Part shown: piece after piece, positions 8,874 through 16,873 of the stretch
Position numbering within the stretch: position 1 is the first letter of the stretch
Layout of the letters: each line of letters opens with the position of its first letter
From: JBMNMS01 sp050953445
Lineage (GTDB): Bacteria > Bacillota > Clostridia > Peptostreptococcales > Anaerovoracaceae
NCBI GenBank assembly: GCA_050953445.1
Contig: JBMNMS010000002.1
Location: forward strand, 1 to 64,000
Reading direction: 5' to 3'
DNA length: 64,000 bases
Notes under the pieces: model-generated
Databases searched by the model: none
The model's input: the letters and a program-made list of their open reading frames with translations, nothing else
What the model was told of the DNA's origin: nothing
Position numbers and translations under genes: made by a program

Positions 8874-9770
8874 ATGAAAAAGAAAAAAGGTATAATACTG
8901 GTAGCGCTTATGCTGGTGCTAATTTTAGCGTTAGGTGGGTGTGGGGGCGGCAAGGATGCTGTCAGCATAGGATCCAAGGACTTCAGTGAAAACATATTGC
9001 TGGCAGAGATGTTCGCCCAGCTAATAGAAAATCATACGGATTTAAAGGTAAATCGTAAGCTGAATATGGGAGGTACTTTCGTATGTTTTGAAGCGATTAA
9101 AAAAGGTGAAATTGATATTTACCCGGAATATACGGGGACTGGACTTACCGCCCAGCTCAAGATGGATGTTAATCCGGATGCGGATGAAGCCTATCAAATA
9201 GTATCTGATGAATTCCACAAGCAATTCGATATTAAGTGGCTTAAACCCATAGGGCTGAATAATACCTATGCCATTGGAATAACTAAGGAGACCGCTGAGA
9301 AATATAACCTGACAAAATGCAGCCAACTTGCATCGGTGTCGGAAAATTTAGTGTTCGGTGCAGACCATGAATTTTTTGATAGGCAGGACGGCTATGAGGG
9401 CTTTATAGAAAAGTATGGCGTTAAGTTTATGGGGGAGCCAAAAAAAATGAACATATCCTTAAAGAATCAGGCGGTGGGAAATGGGGATATAGATGTAACC
9501 GATGTATTTGCCACCGATGGGGAAATAAAGAAGTATGGCCTTGTTATTTTAGAGGATGATCAAGGATTTTTCCCGCCATACTACGCCTCGCCGATTATCA
9601 GAAATAGTACTTTATCGGCCTACCCCCAGCTGGAGGAGGTCTTAAACAAACTGGCAGGGAAAATTGATAATGAAACCATGGCAGAATTAAACTACCGAGT
9701 TAACATCGACCAAAGCGATATAGCTTCAATTGCAAGGGAGTTTTTGACGGAAACAGGATTGTTGGATTGA
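8874..9770 (+). CDS. opuCC: Glycine betaine/choline-binding lipoprotein
   Basis: 298 residues. A lipoprotein signal peptide ends in the lipobox LGGC with Cys23 as the lipid-anchored residue. The mature part begins with VSIGSKDFSENILLAEM, typical of OpuAC/ProX-type quaternary-amine binding proteins (PF04069). It captures the osmolyte at the outer face of the membrane and passes it to the two permeases. It is the last gene of the four-gene operon. A perfect 11-bp hairpin lies 34 bases after the stop. Confidence 0.9.
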   Translation: MKKKKGIILVALMLVLILALGGCGGGKDAVSIGSKDFSENILLAEMFAQLIENHTDLKVNRKLNMGGTFVCFEAIKKGEIDIYPEYTGTGLTAQLKMDVNPDADEAYQIVSDEFHKQFDIKWLKPIGLNNTYAIGITKETAEKYNLTKCSQLASVSENLVFGADHEFFDRQDGYEGFIEKYGVKFMGEPKKMNISLKNQAVGNGDIDVTDVFATDGEIKKYGLVILEDDQGFFPPYYASPIIRNSTLSAYPQLEEVLNKLAGKIDNETMAELNYRVNIDQSDIASIAREFLTETGLLD

Positions 9771-9803
9771 GGATGTATATTACAAACTAAGATTCTGAGC
9801 TAT

Positions 9804-9838
9804 TTAAGCCTGCACACTGAAGACAGTTGCAGGCTTAA
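9804..9838 (+). terminator. Hairpin after the opuC-like operon
   Basis: A perfect 11-bp stem (TTAAGCCTGCA with TGCAGGCTTAA) with a 13-base loop. The downstream bases are T-rich but lack a continuous T-run, so it may be a weak terminator or an mRNA-stabilising stem. The remaining sequence to 10020 is AT-rich upstream region; I see no clear promoter with standard spacing in it. Confidence 0.55.
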
Positions 9839-10020
9839 TTGACATTTATGGGATTATTCCGTGAAAATATCGATGTGCCGGCTTAACTATTGATTAATTG
9901 TAATGTTATCTGACAAATCGTTTAAAAAGTACTCGCAAATTGACTAATTATGTAGTATTATTAATGTGGTTGTCAGATTATGTTATTATACTGCGAACAG
10001 GTCAAATAGTGGAGGGTATT

Positions 10021-11889
10021 ATGCAAACCAGCAAGCTGTTTACCAATGATAATTGCATTGGGTGTAATCGATGTATTTCAAATTGTCCTTGTGAAGAGGC
10101 AAATGTAGCAGTTTTGGAGAATGACATAAATAAGATTTATGTTCATGGTGACAAATGTATAGTCTGTGGCGAATGTTTGAGAAGCTGCACCCACGACGCA
10201 AGAGACTACCTGGATGATACGGAGAAATTTTTTAAGGACTTGAAGGCGGGGAAGAAAATTGCTTTATTAGTAGCTCCTGCTTTGCGCACTAATTTCGATC
10301 AATATGGGCAGCTTTTAGGCCTTCTAAGGAGTATGGGGGCCACCCATTTGTTCGATACATCTTTCGGTGCAGATATTTGTACCTGGGCATATCTGCGCTA
10401 CATGACGGAGAATAAGGTATCCGGGCTAATATCCCAGCCATGTCCTGTAATAGTAAACTATATTGAACACTATGCAACCGAGCTATTGCCTAAATTAGCT
10501 CCAATCCATTCGCCGGCAATGTGCACCGCAATTTACATGAAAAAGTATAAAAATATTCCCGGTGATTATGCCTTCATTTCCCCATGCGTGTCGAAACAGG
10601 GGGAATTTCAAGACAAAAACACCAATGGACTGGTAAGTTATAATGTTACATATAAGAAGCTTAAGGAGTATTTAGAACGCAATAGAATTGACTATCGAAG
10701 ATTTCCGGAAGATGATTTTGACAATGAACAGCACGGGTTAGGGGCCCTATATCCCATGCCTGGAGGATTGAAAGAAAATGTAGAATTATATGTGGATGAT
10801 GCCTGGATACACCAGGTAGAAGGCCAGCCCCTTTCCAGCCACTTTTTACATGATTTTGCCGGGCAAATGAACAGAGGGGAAAACCCCTTTCTTGTGGATA
10901 TTTTGAATTGCCAGCATGGCTGCAATGTAGGTACGGGGGCATTGTGCAAGGAGGATGATGGGCTGATCGTAGGTCGCCGTATGAACAAGGCCAAAAAGGA
11001 TGTCCAAAAAACTGTGGTTAAAACTAAAAAAAATACAAATTGTATACCCGGGCCGCCTTTCAATCAGTTCGACAGAGAGCTCAGGCTTGACGATTTTATA
11101 AGGGTTTATGATGCCAAAAAGATTAAGGGTATTGCAGTTTCGGAAAGTCAGGTGGAGAAAGCCTTTTTAGATTTGAAAAAGGACACTGCATTGGAAAGAA
11201 AAATAGATTGCCGCTCCTGTGGATATCACACATGTCGCAAAATGGCGGAGGCTGTGGCCAAGGGAATAAACCATGTGGAAAACTGTGTAGAGTATATCAA
11301 AAAGGTCATAGGCGAGCAAAGTAAGCATATGGAGGAGTTAGCCCTTCAAAGGGAGGAGCAGGCAAGGGAATTAAAGGCTGGTGTTGAAAGCATCTTTGAA
11401 TCTATTGAGGAATCCACCAACAAGACAAGCAGCACTCTCCTTGATGCGCAGGATATTCATGATAAGGTGCAGCTTATGAATCGGGTATCGGAAAGACTAA
11501 GTGAACACGTTTCAGATCTCCAGGATGAGATTAAGAAATATGTAAAAATGAGCGATGAAATCGTTAACATCTCTACTCAGACCAATTTGCTTTCCCTTAA
11601 TGCTTCCATAGAGGCAGCAAGGGCAGGGGAATATGGAATGGGTTTTTCCGTTGTTGCTGATCAGATTAAGCGGCTGTCTGATCAAAGTCAGCAATCGGCG
11701 CGAGGGGCTATGAGAATCAATGAAGTCATCGAGCCTGTGTTGTGTCAAGTCAATGAGGTCAGCGACGATGTTTTAAAAGAATCCCAGGCCATAGCAGAAA
11801 ATGCGGGACGCATTTTAGCGGCTCTGGATGTGCTTTCGGAGATGCAGCATAAAATATCCGATGCGGCGTCATCTCTTGGAAAAGCTTAA
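10021..11889 (+). CDS. Chemoreceptor with ferredoxin and [FeFe]-hydrogenase-type H-cluster domains
   Basis: 622 residues with no membrane segment. Domains in order: two 4Fe-4S motifs (CIGCNRCISNC and CIVCGECLRSC, residues 12-56); an [FeFe]-hydrogenase large-subunit domain (about 75-330); a PF04060-type FeS motif with Cys397, Cys400, Cys405 and Cys422; and an MCP signalling domain (about 450-622) with the CheW/CheA-contact hairpin (QTNLLSLNASIEAARAG). All four H-cluster ligands can be matched: Cys141, Cys189 (SPCVSK), Cys297 and Cys301 (CQHGC). The Cys before the first, used for proton transfer in catalytic enzymes, is Pro140. This suggests a cytoplasmic sensor of H2 or redox state feeding the chemotaxis kinase rather than a fast enzyme. 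The ATG at 10021 follows GGAGGG; cheR and cheB lie downstream. Ligand is inference. Confidence 0.85.
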   Translation: MQTSKLFTNDNCIGCNRCISNCPCEEANVAVLENDINKIYVHGDKCIVCGECLRSCTHDARDYLDDTEKFFKDLKAGKKIALLVAPALRTNFDQYGQLLGLLRSMGATHLFDTSFGADICTWAYLRYMTENKVSGLISQPCPVIVNYIEHYATELLPKLAPIHSPAMCTAIYMKKYKNIPGDYAFISPCVSKQGEFQDKNTNGLVSYNVTYKKLKEYLERNRIDYRRFPEDDFDNEQHGLGALYPMPGGLKENVELYVDDAWIHQVEGQPLSSHFLHDFAGQMNRGENPFLVDILNCQHGCNVGTGALCKEDDGLIVGRRMNKAKKDVQKTVVKTKKNTNCIPGPPFNQFDRELRLDDFIRVYDAKKIKGIAVSESQVEKAFLDLKKDTALERKIDCRSCGYHTCRKMAEAVAKGINHVENCVEYIKKVIGEQSKHMEELALQREEQARELKAGVESIFESIEESTNKTSSTLLDAQDIHDKVQLMNRVSERLSEHVSDLQDEIKKYVKMSDEIVNISTQTNLLSLNASIEAARAGEYGMGFSVVADQIKRLSDQSQQSARGAMRINEVIEPVLCQVNEVSDDVLKESQAIAENAGRILAALDVLSEMQHKISDAASSLGKA

Positions 11890-11909
11890 TGAATTTAAAA
11901 AACTTATGT

Positions 11910-11939
11910 GAATGCCCGGTGCGGGAGCATCGGGCATTC
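11910..11939 (+). other. Intercistronic hairpin between the chemoreceptor and cheR
   Basis: A 13-bp stem (GAATGCCCGGTGC with GCATCGGGCATTC, one G-T pair) closed by GGGA. No T-run follows, so it is more likely an mRNA-processing or stabilising stem, or a weak attenuator, than a full terminator. Confidence 0.6.
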
Positions 11940-11966
11940 TGTAATATGTAAAAGGAGTATTGAAAC

Positions 11967-12806
11967 TTGAATTCGGGTGCTAATATGAAGATGATAGAGA
12001 TAACAGAAAAAGAATTTCAAAGGTTTGCCACATACATAAAAACCAACTATGGCATTCATCTCAAACCGGAAAAGCATTCGCTGGTATCCGGTAGGCTTAA
12101 TAATGTAATGAAGGAGGGTAACTTTTCAACCTTATCAGATTATCTGGACTATGTTATAGCAGATAAAACGGGCAGTGCGGCATCGGTTATGCTCAATAAA
12201 ATTACGACAAATCATACGTTTTTCATGAGGGAACCGGAACATTTCAATTATTTTAGTGATAAGGTACTGCCATATTTAAAGGCTACGGTTAAGAACAAAG
12301 ACCTGCGCATCTGGAGTGCTGCCTGCTCTTCCGGTGAGGAACCCTATACATTGGCCATGATAATGGATGATTTTTTTGGCAGGGAAAAAAATTTTTGGGA
12401 TACGAAGATACTGGCCACAGATATATCGGAAAAGGTGCTTGGCATTGCGCAAAGCGGGATTTACAGTAGTGAAAAGGTTTCTGCACTTCCCGCACAATGG
12501 CAGAGAAAGCATTTCACTGAAAGGGATGGGGAGAATTTAAAGATTAGCGATCGCATGAGAAATGAGGTGATATTCAGAAAGTTTAATCTAATAGACCCCA
12601 ACTTTCCTTTTAAAAAGAAATTTCATGTTATATTTTGCAGGAATGTTATGATATACTTTGATAATAAAACGAAAACTGAATTAGTGCAGAAATTCTATGA
12701 TATAACTGAACGGGGGGGATATTTGTTTGTCGGTCATGCTGAATCGTTAAATAGAGATGCCACCGGGTATAAATATGTGATGCCTGCCGTATACAGAAAA
12801 GAATAA
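11967..12806 (+). CDS. cheR: Chemotaxis protein methyltransferase CheR
   Basis: 279 residues. The N-terminal all-alpha CheR domain (about 10-70) precedes the SAM-binding methyltransferase domain with WSAACSSGEEPYTLAM and the ATDISEKVL and VIFCRNVMIYF motifs of the family. CheR transfers methyl groups from SAM to glutamates on chemoreceptors, setting adaptation. The chosen start is TTG at 11967 because AAAGGAG lies nine bases upstream; an in-frame ATG at 11985 has no such site. The same leader sequence occurs before cheB. It is downstream of the H-cluster chemoreceptor, which is probably a substrate. Confidence 0.92.
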   Translation: MNSGANMKMIEITEKEFQRFATYIKTNYGIHLKPEKHSLVSGRLNNVMKEGNFSTLSDYLDYVIADKTGSAASVMLNKITTNHTFFMREPEHFNYFSDKVLPYLKATVKNKDLRIWSAACSSGEEPYTLAMIMDDFFGREKNFWDTKILATDISEKVLGIAQSGIYSSEKVSALPAQWQRKHFTERDGENLKISDRMRNEVIFRKFNLIDPNFPFKKKFHVIFCRNVMIYFDNKTKTELVQKFYDITERGGYLFVGHAESLNRDATGYKYVMPAVYRKE

Positions 12807-12821
12807 AAGGAGTATTGACAC

Positions 12822-13835
12822 TTGAAAAAGATAAGAGTATTGGTGATTGATGATAGCATGCTTTTCAGGGAGGTAATCATACGTGGGATTTCCTCGGATC
12901 CATCCATCGAAGTAGTCGGCTTTGCTGCCAATCCTTTTGAGGCAAGAGATAAAATATTGGAAATACATCCGGATGTAATAACCTGTGATGTAGAAATGCC
13001 CAGGATGAATGGGATAGAATTTGTACGTCGTCTTATGCCCCAATATCCGGTGCCGGTCATTATGGTCAGTTCGGTAAGTGATGCCGTCTTTGATGCTATG
13101 AATGCAGGTGCTGTGGATTTTGTTGTGAAACCCGGTACACAAACCCCCAAGGGTATGGAGGGGTTCATATATGATCTTATCATGAAGATAAAGGTAGCCT
13201 CCATATCCAAAATAGGATCAGCAAAACCGGTTATGGAGAAAATCAGCAGAATACAAAGCATAGATTCATCGAAAAAAATAATAGCCATCGGAGCATCCAC
13301 CGGGGGGACGGAGGCCATATTTAGTATAGTTAAGAACCTTCCGCCCACAGTTCCCGGGATAGTCATAGTACAACATATACCCCCTGTTTTTTCAAAGATG
13401 TTTGCGGAACGGCTTAACGTTCAAACCCGGTTTAAGGTTAAGGAGGGGGAAACCGGCGATTATATTGAGCAGGGGAAGGTCATAGTCGCTCCTGGAGATC
13501 GTCATATGAGAATTAAGAAGGTTGGAGAGAAGTACAGGGTAGAGTGTTTTGCAGGTGAAAAGGTGAGTGGACATTGTCCTTCCGTAGATGTACTCTTTGA
13601 CTCGGTGGCCAGGGAGGCTGGAAATCAGGCGGTAGGCGTGATACTTACGGGAATGGGGTCGGATGGAGGGAAAGGTTTACAGGCCATGAGGTCGAAGGGG
13701 GCCAGAACCATAGGGCAGGATGAGCAATCCTCCATAGTGTATGGGATGCCAAAGGTGGCATTTGATCTGGGGGCTGTTGAAAAACAAGCTTCACTGGCGA
13801 ACATACCTCAGGTATTGTGCTCCCTGCTTCGTTAG
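12822..13835 (+). CDS. cheB: Chemotaxis response regulator, protein-glutamate methylesterase CheB
   Basis: 337 residues. The receiver domain (1 to about 125) has Asp10, Asp11, phospho-acceptor Asp56 and Lys103. After a linker of about 25 residues, the methylesterase domain shows the catalytic triad Ser159 (GASTGG), His185 (VQHIPP) and Asp281 (TGMGSDG). CheB removes methyl groups from receptors and is activated by phosphorylation from CheA. It starts with TTG at 12822, with AAAGGAG nine bases upstream, only 15 bases after cheR. No cheA, cheW or cheY is present in this window, so the kinase must be encoded elsewhere. Confidence 0.93.
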   Translation: MKKIRVLVIDDSMLFREVIIRGISSDPSIEVVGFAANPFEARDKILEIHPDVITCDVEMPRMNGIEFVRRLMPQYPVPVIMVSSVSDAVFDAMNAGAVDFVVKPGTQTPKGMEGFIYDLIMKIKVASISKIGSAKPVMEKISRIQSIDSSKKIIAIGASTGGTEAIFSIVKNLPPTVPGIVIVQHIPPVFSKMFAERLNVQTRFKVKEGETGDYIEQGKVIVAPGDRHMRIKKVGEKYRVECFAGEKVSGHCPSVDVLFDSVAREAGNQAVGVILTGMGSDGGKGLQAMRSKGARTIGQDEQSSIVYGMPKVAFDLGAVEKQASLANIPQVLCSLLR

Positions 13836-13857
13836 TGGCATGTAAACGAGGTATAAG

Positions 13858-14601
13858 ATGGGTAACAATCCTAACAAATGTGTTAATTGTAAAAATGAAC
13901 TGGATAAGGAAGACCTTTTTTGCAGCATTTGTGGAGTCCAGATAAATATATCGGCGGATCAGGCAAAGAAGTTTAAAAGGGCAAGGAGGTGGAAAAAGGC
14001 TTTCCATTTTTTTGCTGTTCTATTACTTATGTCTATGGCGGCGGGAGTGGGATTTGTTGTGGGGGGATTGGATCTCCTTGGTTTAAAAACATTAGATCAG
14101 ACCCAGTTGGATCGGGCCAGAATCTATGCGGCAGAAGGCAATTATATGAAGGCAGAACAATCCTACAAGGCCTTGATAAACTCAGATTTGGAAAATGGGA
14201 ACCTTTACAAGGAACTGTTTAATTTCTATTTGATAAATGATAGGAAAGATAAGGCCAATAATCTAATAGCCTGGTCAAACATAAACGGATTAAATATTTT
14301 AGATGGAATGAGGCCTTCACCGCCTTCGTGCAGCCTAACTTCCGGAAGTTATAGTGGGGAAAGGACTGTTTTTTTCACATCCTCTACGGAAGGGGAAATT
14401 TATTATACCACTGATGGTTCTACACCCAACTTAAAAAGCAGCAGATATTCGGGTCCAATAAAACTGATGGAGGGAAAGGTTACCCTTAAATTGGTATCGG
14501 AAAGCCCCATGGGGATTTTAAGCAAGCCTGCAGAATACAACTATGTGATCGTAATGTCCCCTGAAATAAAGTCTATGGAAGAGGAAGCGGCTGTGCAATA
14601 A
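13858..14601 (+). CDS. Zinc-ribbon membrane protein with chitobiase/hexosaminidase C-terminal-type domain
   Basis: 247 residues, 22 bases after cheB with GAGGT before its ATG. A four-Cys zinc ribbon (CVNCKNE, CSICG; residues 7-24) is followed by one membrane helix at about 54-76, a helical stretch with TPR-like spacing (ARIYAAEGNYMKAEQSYKAL) and a beta domain (SGSYSGERTVFFTS, IYYTTDGSTP) matching the CHB_HEX_C_1 family. The topology would put the zinc ribbon in the cytoplasm and the rest outside. Such proteins are common but uncharacterised in Clostridia. Its link to chemotaxis rests only on operon position. The 3' end overlaps the convergent glycosylase gene by 29 bases. Confidence 0.75.
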   Translation: MGNNPNKCVNCKNELDKEDLFCSICGVQINISADQAKKFKRARRWKKAFHFFAVLLLMSMAAGVGFVVGGLDLLGLKTLDQTQLDRARIYAAEGNYMKAEQSYKALINSDLENGNLYKELFNFYLINDRKDKANNLIAWSNINGLNILDGMRPSPPSCSLTSGSYSGERTVFFTSSTEGEIYYTTDGSTPNLKSSRYSGPIKLMEGKVTLKLVSESPMGILSKPAEYNYVIVMSPEIKSMEEEAAVQ

Positions 14602-15148
14602 AGCGCCAGAGCATGTTCCTGTATGGCTCGGAAGCATAATTGATTCCAACACGAGGGCTGGTGGTGTAATGGGGCAGGACACCGTCATCTTCCAACCATA
14701 TCTCATTGGAAAGAGTCAGATCCAGTCCGTTTAATGACAGGTCTATTTCCGCTGCTTTTGTCAGCTTGCCCGGGCCATCGTGCCGTGGGGGGGATGCACT
14801 AAAATCCCTTTCACTGTTTTCATTCTCACGAAGCATTATGCCTCCTCTTAATAAAGCTGCTTGTGGAAAACCGGAATGTCCGGTAACCACATTAAGAAGA
14901 TTATGAATTCCATAGCAAAGATAAATATATGTGCATCCGCCGGTCTCATACAGTATGGAAGTGCGTTTTGTTTTACCTGCTCTGGCATGGCATGCGGAAT
15001 CTTCTTCCCCCCTGTATGCCTCCGTTTCTGTTATGCGAAAGCGTAAGACCTCCCCGTTGGGTATCCTTCTTGCCAATATTTTATTTATAAGGTCCGGCGC
15101 AACCGTTAGAACATCTCGGGTAAAGAAATCTCTTTCCAATCTAGTCAT
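14573..15148 (-). CDS. 3-methyladenine DNA glycosylase (AAG/MPG family)
   Basis: 191 residues of the alkyladenine DNA glycosylase family. The segment RITETEAYRGEEDSACHA holds the catalytic Glu region, and YIYLCYGIHNLLNVV is the conserved core that contacts the flipped base. These monofunctional enzymes excise alkylated purines and hypoxanthine in base-excision repair. The start at 15148 has GGAGGTAAAAGT upstream; an in-frame extension to 15295 has no such site. It converges on and overlaps the zinc-ribbon protein gene by 29 bases. Confidence 0.9.
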   Translation of the reverse strand: MTRLERDFFTRDVLTVAPDLINKILARRIPNGEVLRFRITETEAYRGEEDSACHARAGKTKRTSILYETGGCTYIYLCYGIHNLLNVVTGHSGFPQAALLRGGIMLRENENSERDFSASPPRHDGPGKLTKAAEIDLSLNGLDLTLSNEIWLEDDGVLPHYTTSPRVGINYASEPYRNMLWRFIAQPLPLP

Positions 15149-15264
15149 ACTTTTACCTCCATGAATATTATAACCTAACTGGAAGGGTTGATGAAAAAAT
15201 ATTGTGAAATGTTTTTTGTGTGGTAAAATAAGGAAGAGTGTGGCCTGCAGAGGAGAAAAAAAGG

Positions 15265-15954
15265 ATGCTGACGCTGATTTATGCCGTAAGTACAATCTTA
15301 GGGCTCCTGGGCTTATGGGTCTTTGATAGGATTCCTCAAAGCTGGCTTTTAGATTATGGGGTTACATTGGAAGAATGGTCAGGTAAAAGTTTAAAGCCCC
15401 CCAGAATAAATCTGTGGCCTGAGGGAATAACCATAGTAGTTTTATTTGCCCTTGCCTCCACAGGGGTGTATTATTTACATGGGGGAGATTATAGGCGCAT
15501 TGGCTTTGCTATAATCATTCTCTGGTTATTGATGCTGATTGTCATTGCGGATATAATATACGGGATATTACCCGATCAAATAATAATTGTTATTGGAATG
15601 ACAGGTTTGGTCTTTCAAATAGTCGGCAGTGGGGGATATGATTTTCAATGGAATCTGTTGGAGGAACCCTTTTTAGGGGCATTGGTATGTGGGGGAGGTC
15701 TATTCAGCCTAAGTGCATTCACCGCTCTGCTTTCGGGTGGGGAAACGGTAGGAATGGGTGATTGCAAACTGCTTTGCGCTTTAGGGATTCTTCATGGGCC
15801 CTTGGATGGGCTATGGGTTTTGTTGTTTGCCATTCTCATAAGTGGTCTTTATTTTGCGGCGGCTGTAATGATCGGGCATTTAAAACTTGATTCCTACGCC
15901 CCCTTCGCGCCACACATTGCGCTTTCAAGTAGCTTGTGGTTAATTTTTGGATAG
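15265..15954 (+). CDS. Prepilin peptidase (A24 family)
   Basis: 229 residues, about six to seven membrane helices. Two conserved aspartate motifs of A24 aspartyl proteases are visible: VIADIIYGILPD and GGETVGMGDCKLL. Such enzymes cut prepilins or pseudopilins just before their hydrophobic segment. There is no N-terminal methyltransferase Cys motif, so it may be a peptidase-only (TadV/CpaA-like) form. The ATG at 15265 has GAGGAG nine bases upstream; a GTG at 15238 is possible but its site is too close. No pilus genes are nearby. Confidence 0.82.
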   Translation: MLTLIYAVSTILGLLGLWVFDRIPQSWLLDYGVTLEEWSGKSLKPPRINLWPEGITIVVLFALASTGVYYLHGGDYRRIGFAIIILWLLMLIVIADIIYGILPDQIIIVIGMTGLVFQIVGSGGYDFQWNLLEEPFLGALVCGGGLFSLSAFTALLSGGETVGMGDCKLLCALGILHGPLDGLWVLLFAILISGLYFAAAVMIGHLKLDSYAPFAPHIALSSSLWLIFG

Positions 15955-15985
15955 ACTAAAATGAAGAATAGGGGATATTCAGGCT

Positions 15986-16873
15986 ATGTGGGAAATAATC
16001 GAGCATACATTTTTAGATTCCTTAAGAATGTTGCCTTTTCTTATGGTAGCATATTTGATAGTTGAATATATTTCCCGAGGGGCAGGGAAAAGGATTCAGG
16101 TCTTCATTGTGAATCCAGGCCTGTTGGGTCCGGTGGGGGGCGGATTGCTGGGGCTTCTCCCTCAATGTGGCATATCCGTTATGGCGGCCAATCTTTATAG
16201 CGAAAGAATGATGACTATGGGGACGTTAGTAGCCATTTTTCTAGCAACATCGGATGAGGCTATCCCAGTTCTTTTTGCAAATCCGGGTAATAGCGGACTT
16301 ATTCTGCAATTGTTAGGCATAAAAATGGCCATAGCTTTGATTTTTGGATTGGCTATCGATGTGATAGGCGGGAGGATTAAATCCGAAAAGAAGGAGAACT
16401 CTAAAATGTACCTTTGCGAAAGTGGGGATCTTGATTGTAACCACAGGGGATGTAAATGCAGCTGCAACAGCGTTGATTCCGGGGGCAAAAATATTTTGAA
16501 AGTAGTTCTAAGACATAGCATTAGAATATTTCTGTTCATTTTAATAATTTTGCTCGTCTTGAATATGGGATTTTATTTCTTAGGGGATCACCTGGTGGAG
16601 CGAATCCTTATGAAAGGCAGCTTTTTTCAGCCATTTTTAACGGCAATCTTTGGAATGGTACCCAGCTGCGCCTCCTCGGTGGTTCTTACTCAGCTCTATC
16701 TTGAAAACAGCATTTCCTTTGGGTCAATGATAGCAGGATTATCCGGTGGCACCGGGGTGGGGCTTGCGGTTTTGATTAAAAACAATGGCAATAAAAAAGA
16801 AACTTTAATGGTGATAGCCCTTCTTTATGCTATTGGCGTGGCAGTCGGATTGTTTTTCAATCTAACCTTTTAA
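15986..16873 (+). CDS. Putative metal exporter (ArsP_2 / putative manganese transporter family)
   Basis: 295 residues with about eight to ten membrane helices in two similar halves. The matching motifs GLLPQCGISVMAANLYS and GMVPSCASSVVLTQLYLE fit the PF11449 heavy-metal exporter family. Between the halves is a cytoplasmic loop with a dense Cys/His cluster at about residues 142-160 (CESGDLDCNHRGCKCSC), a likely metal-binding or sensing site. Substrate is not known from sequence; manganese or another divalent or soft metal is the family suggestion. It overlaps the convergent PAP2 gene by 12 bases. Confidence 0.75.
   Translation: MWEIIEHTFLDSLRMLPFLMVAYLIVEYISRGAGKRIQVFIVNPGLLGPVGGGLLGLLPQCGISVMAANLYSERMMTMGTLVAIFLATSDEAIPVLFANPGNSGLILQLLGIKMAIALIFGLAIDVIGGRIKSEKKENSKMYLCESGDLDCNHRGCKCSCNSVDSGGKNILKVVLRHSIRIFLFILIILLVLNMGFYFLGDHLVERILMKGSFFQPFLTAIFGMVPSCASSVVLTQLYLENSISFGSMIAGLSGGTGVGLAVLIKNNGNKKETLMVIALLYAIGVAVGLFFNLTF

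Noticed and set aside
12734..13366. Minus-strand frame opposite cheB
   Set aside because: Overlaps the catalytic triad region of cheB; no ribosome-binding site.
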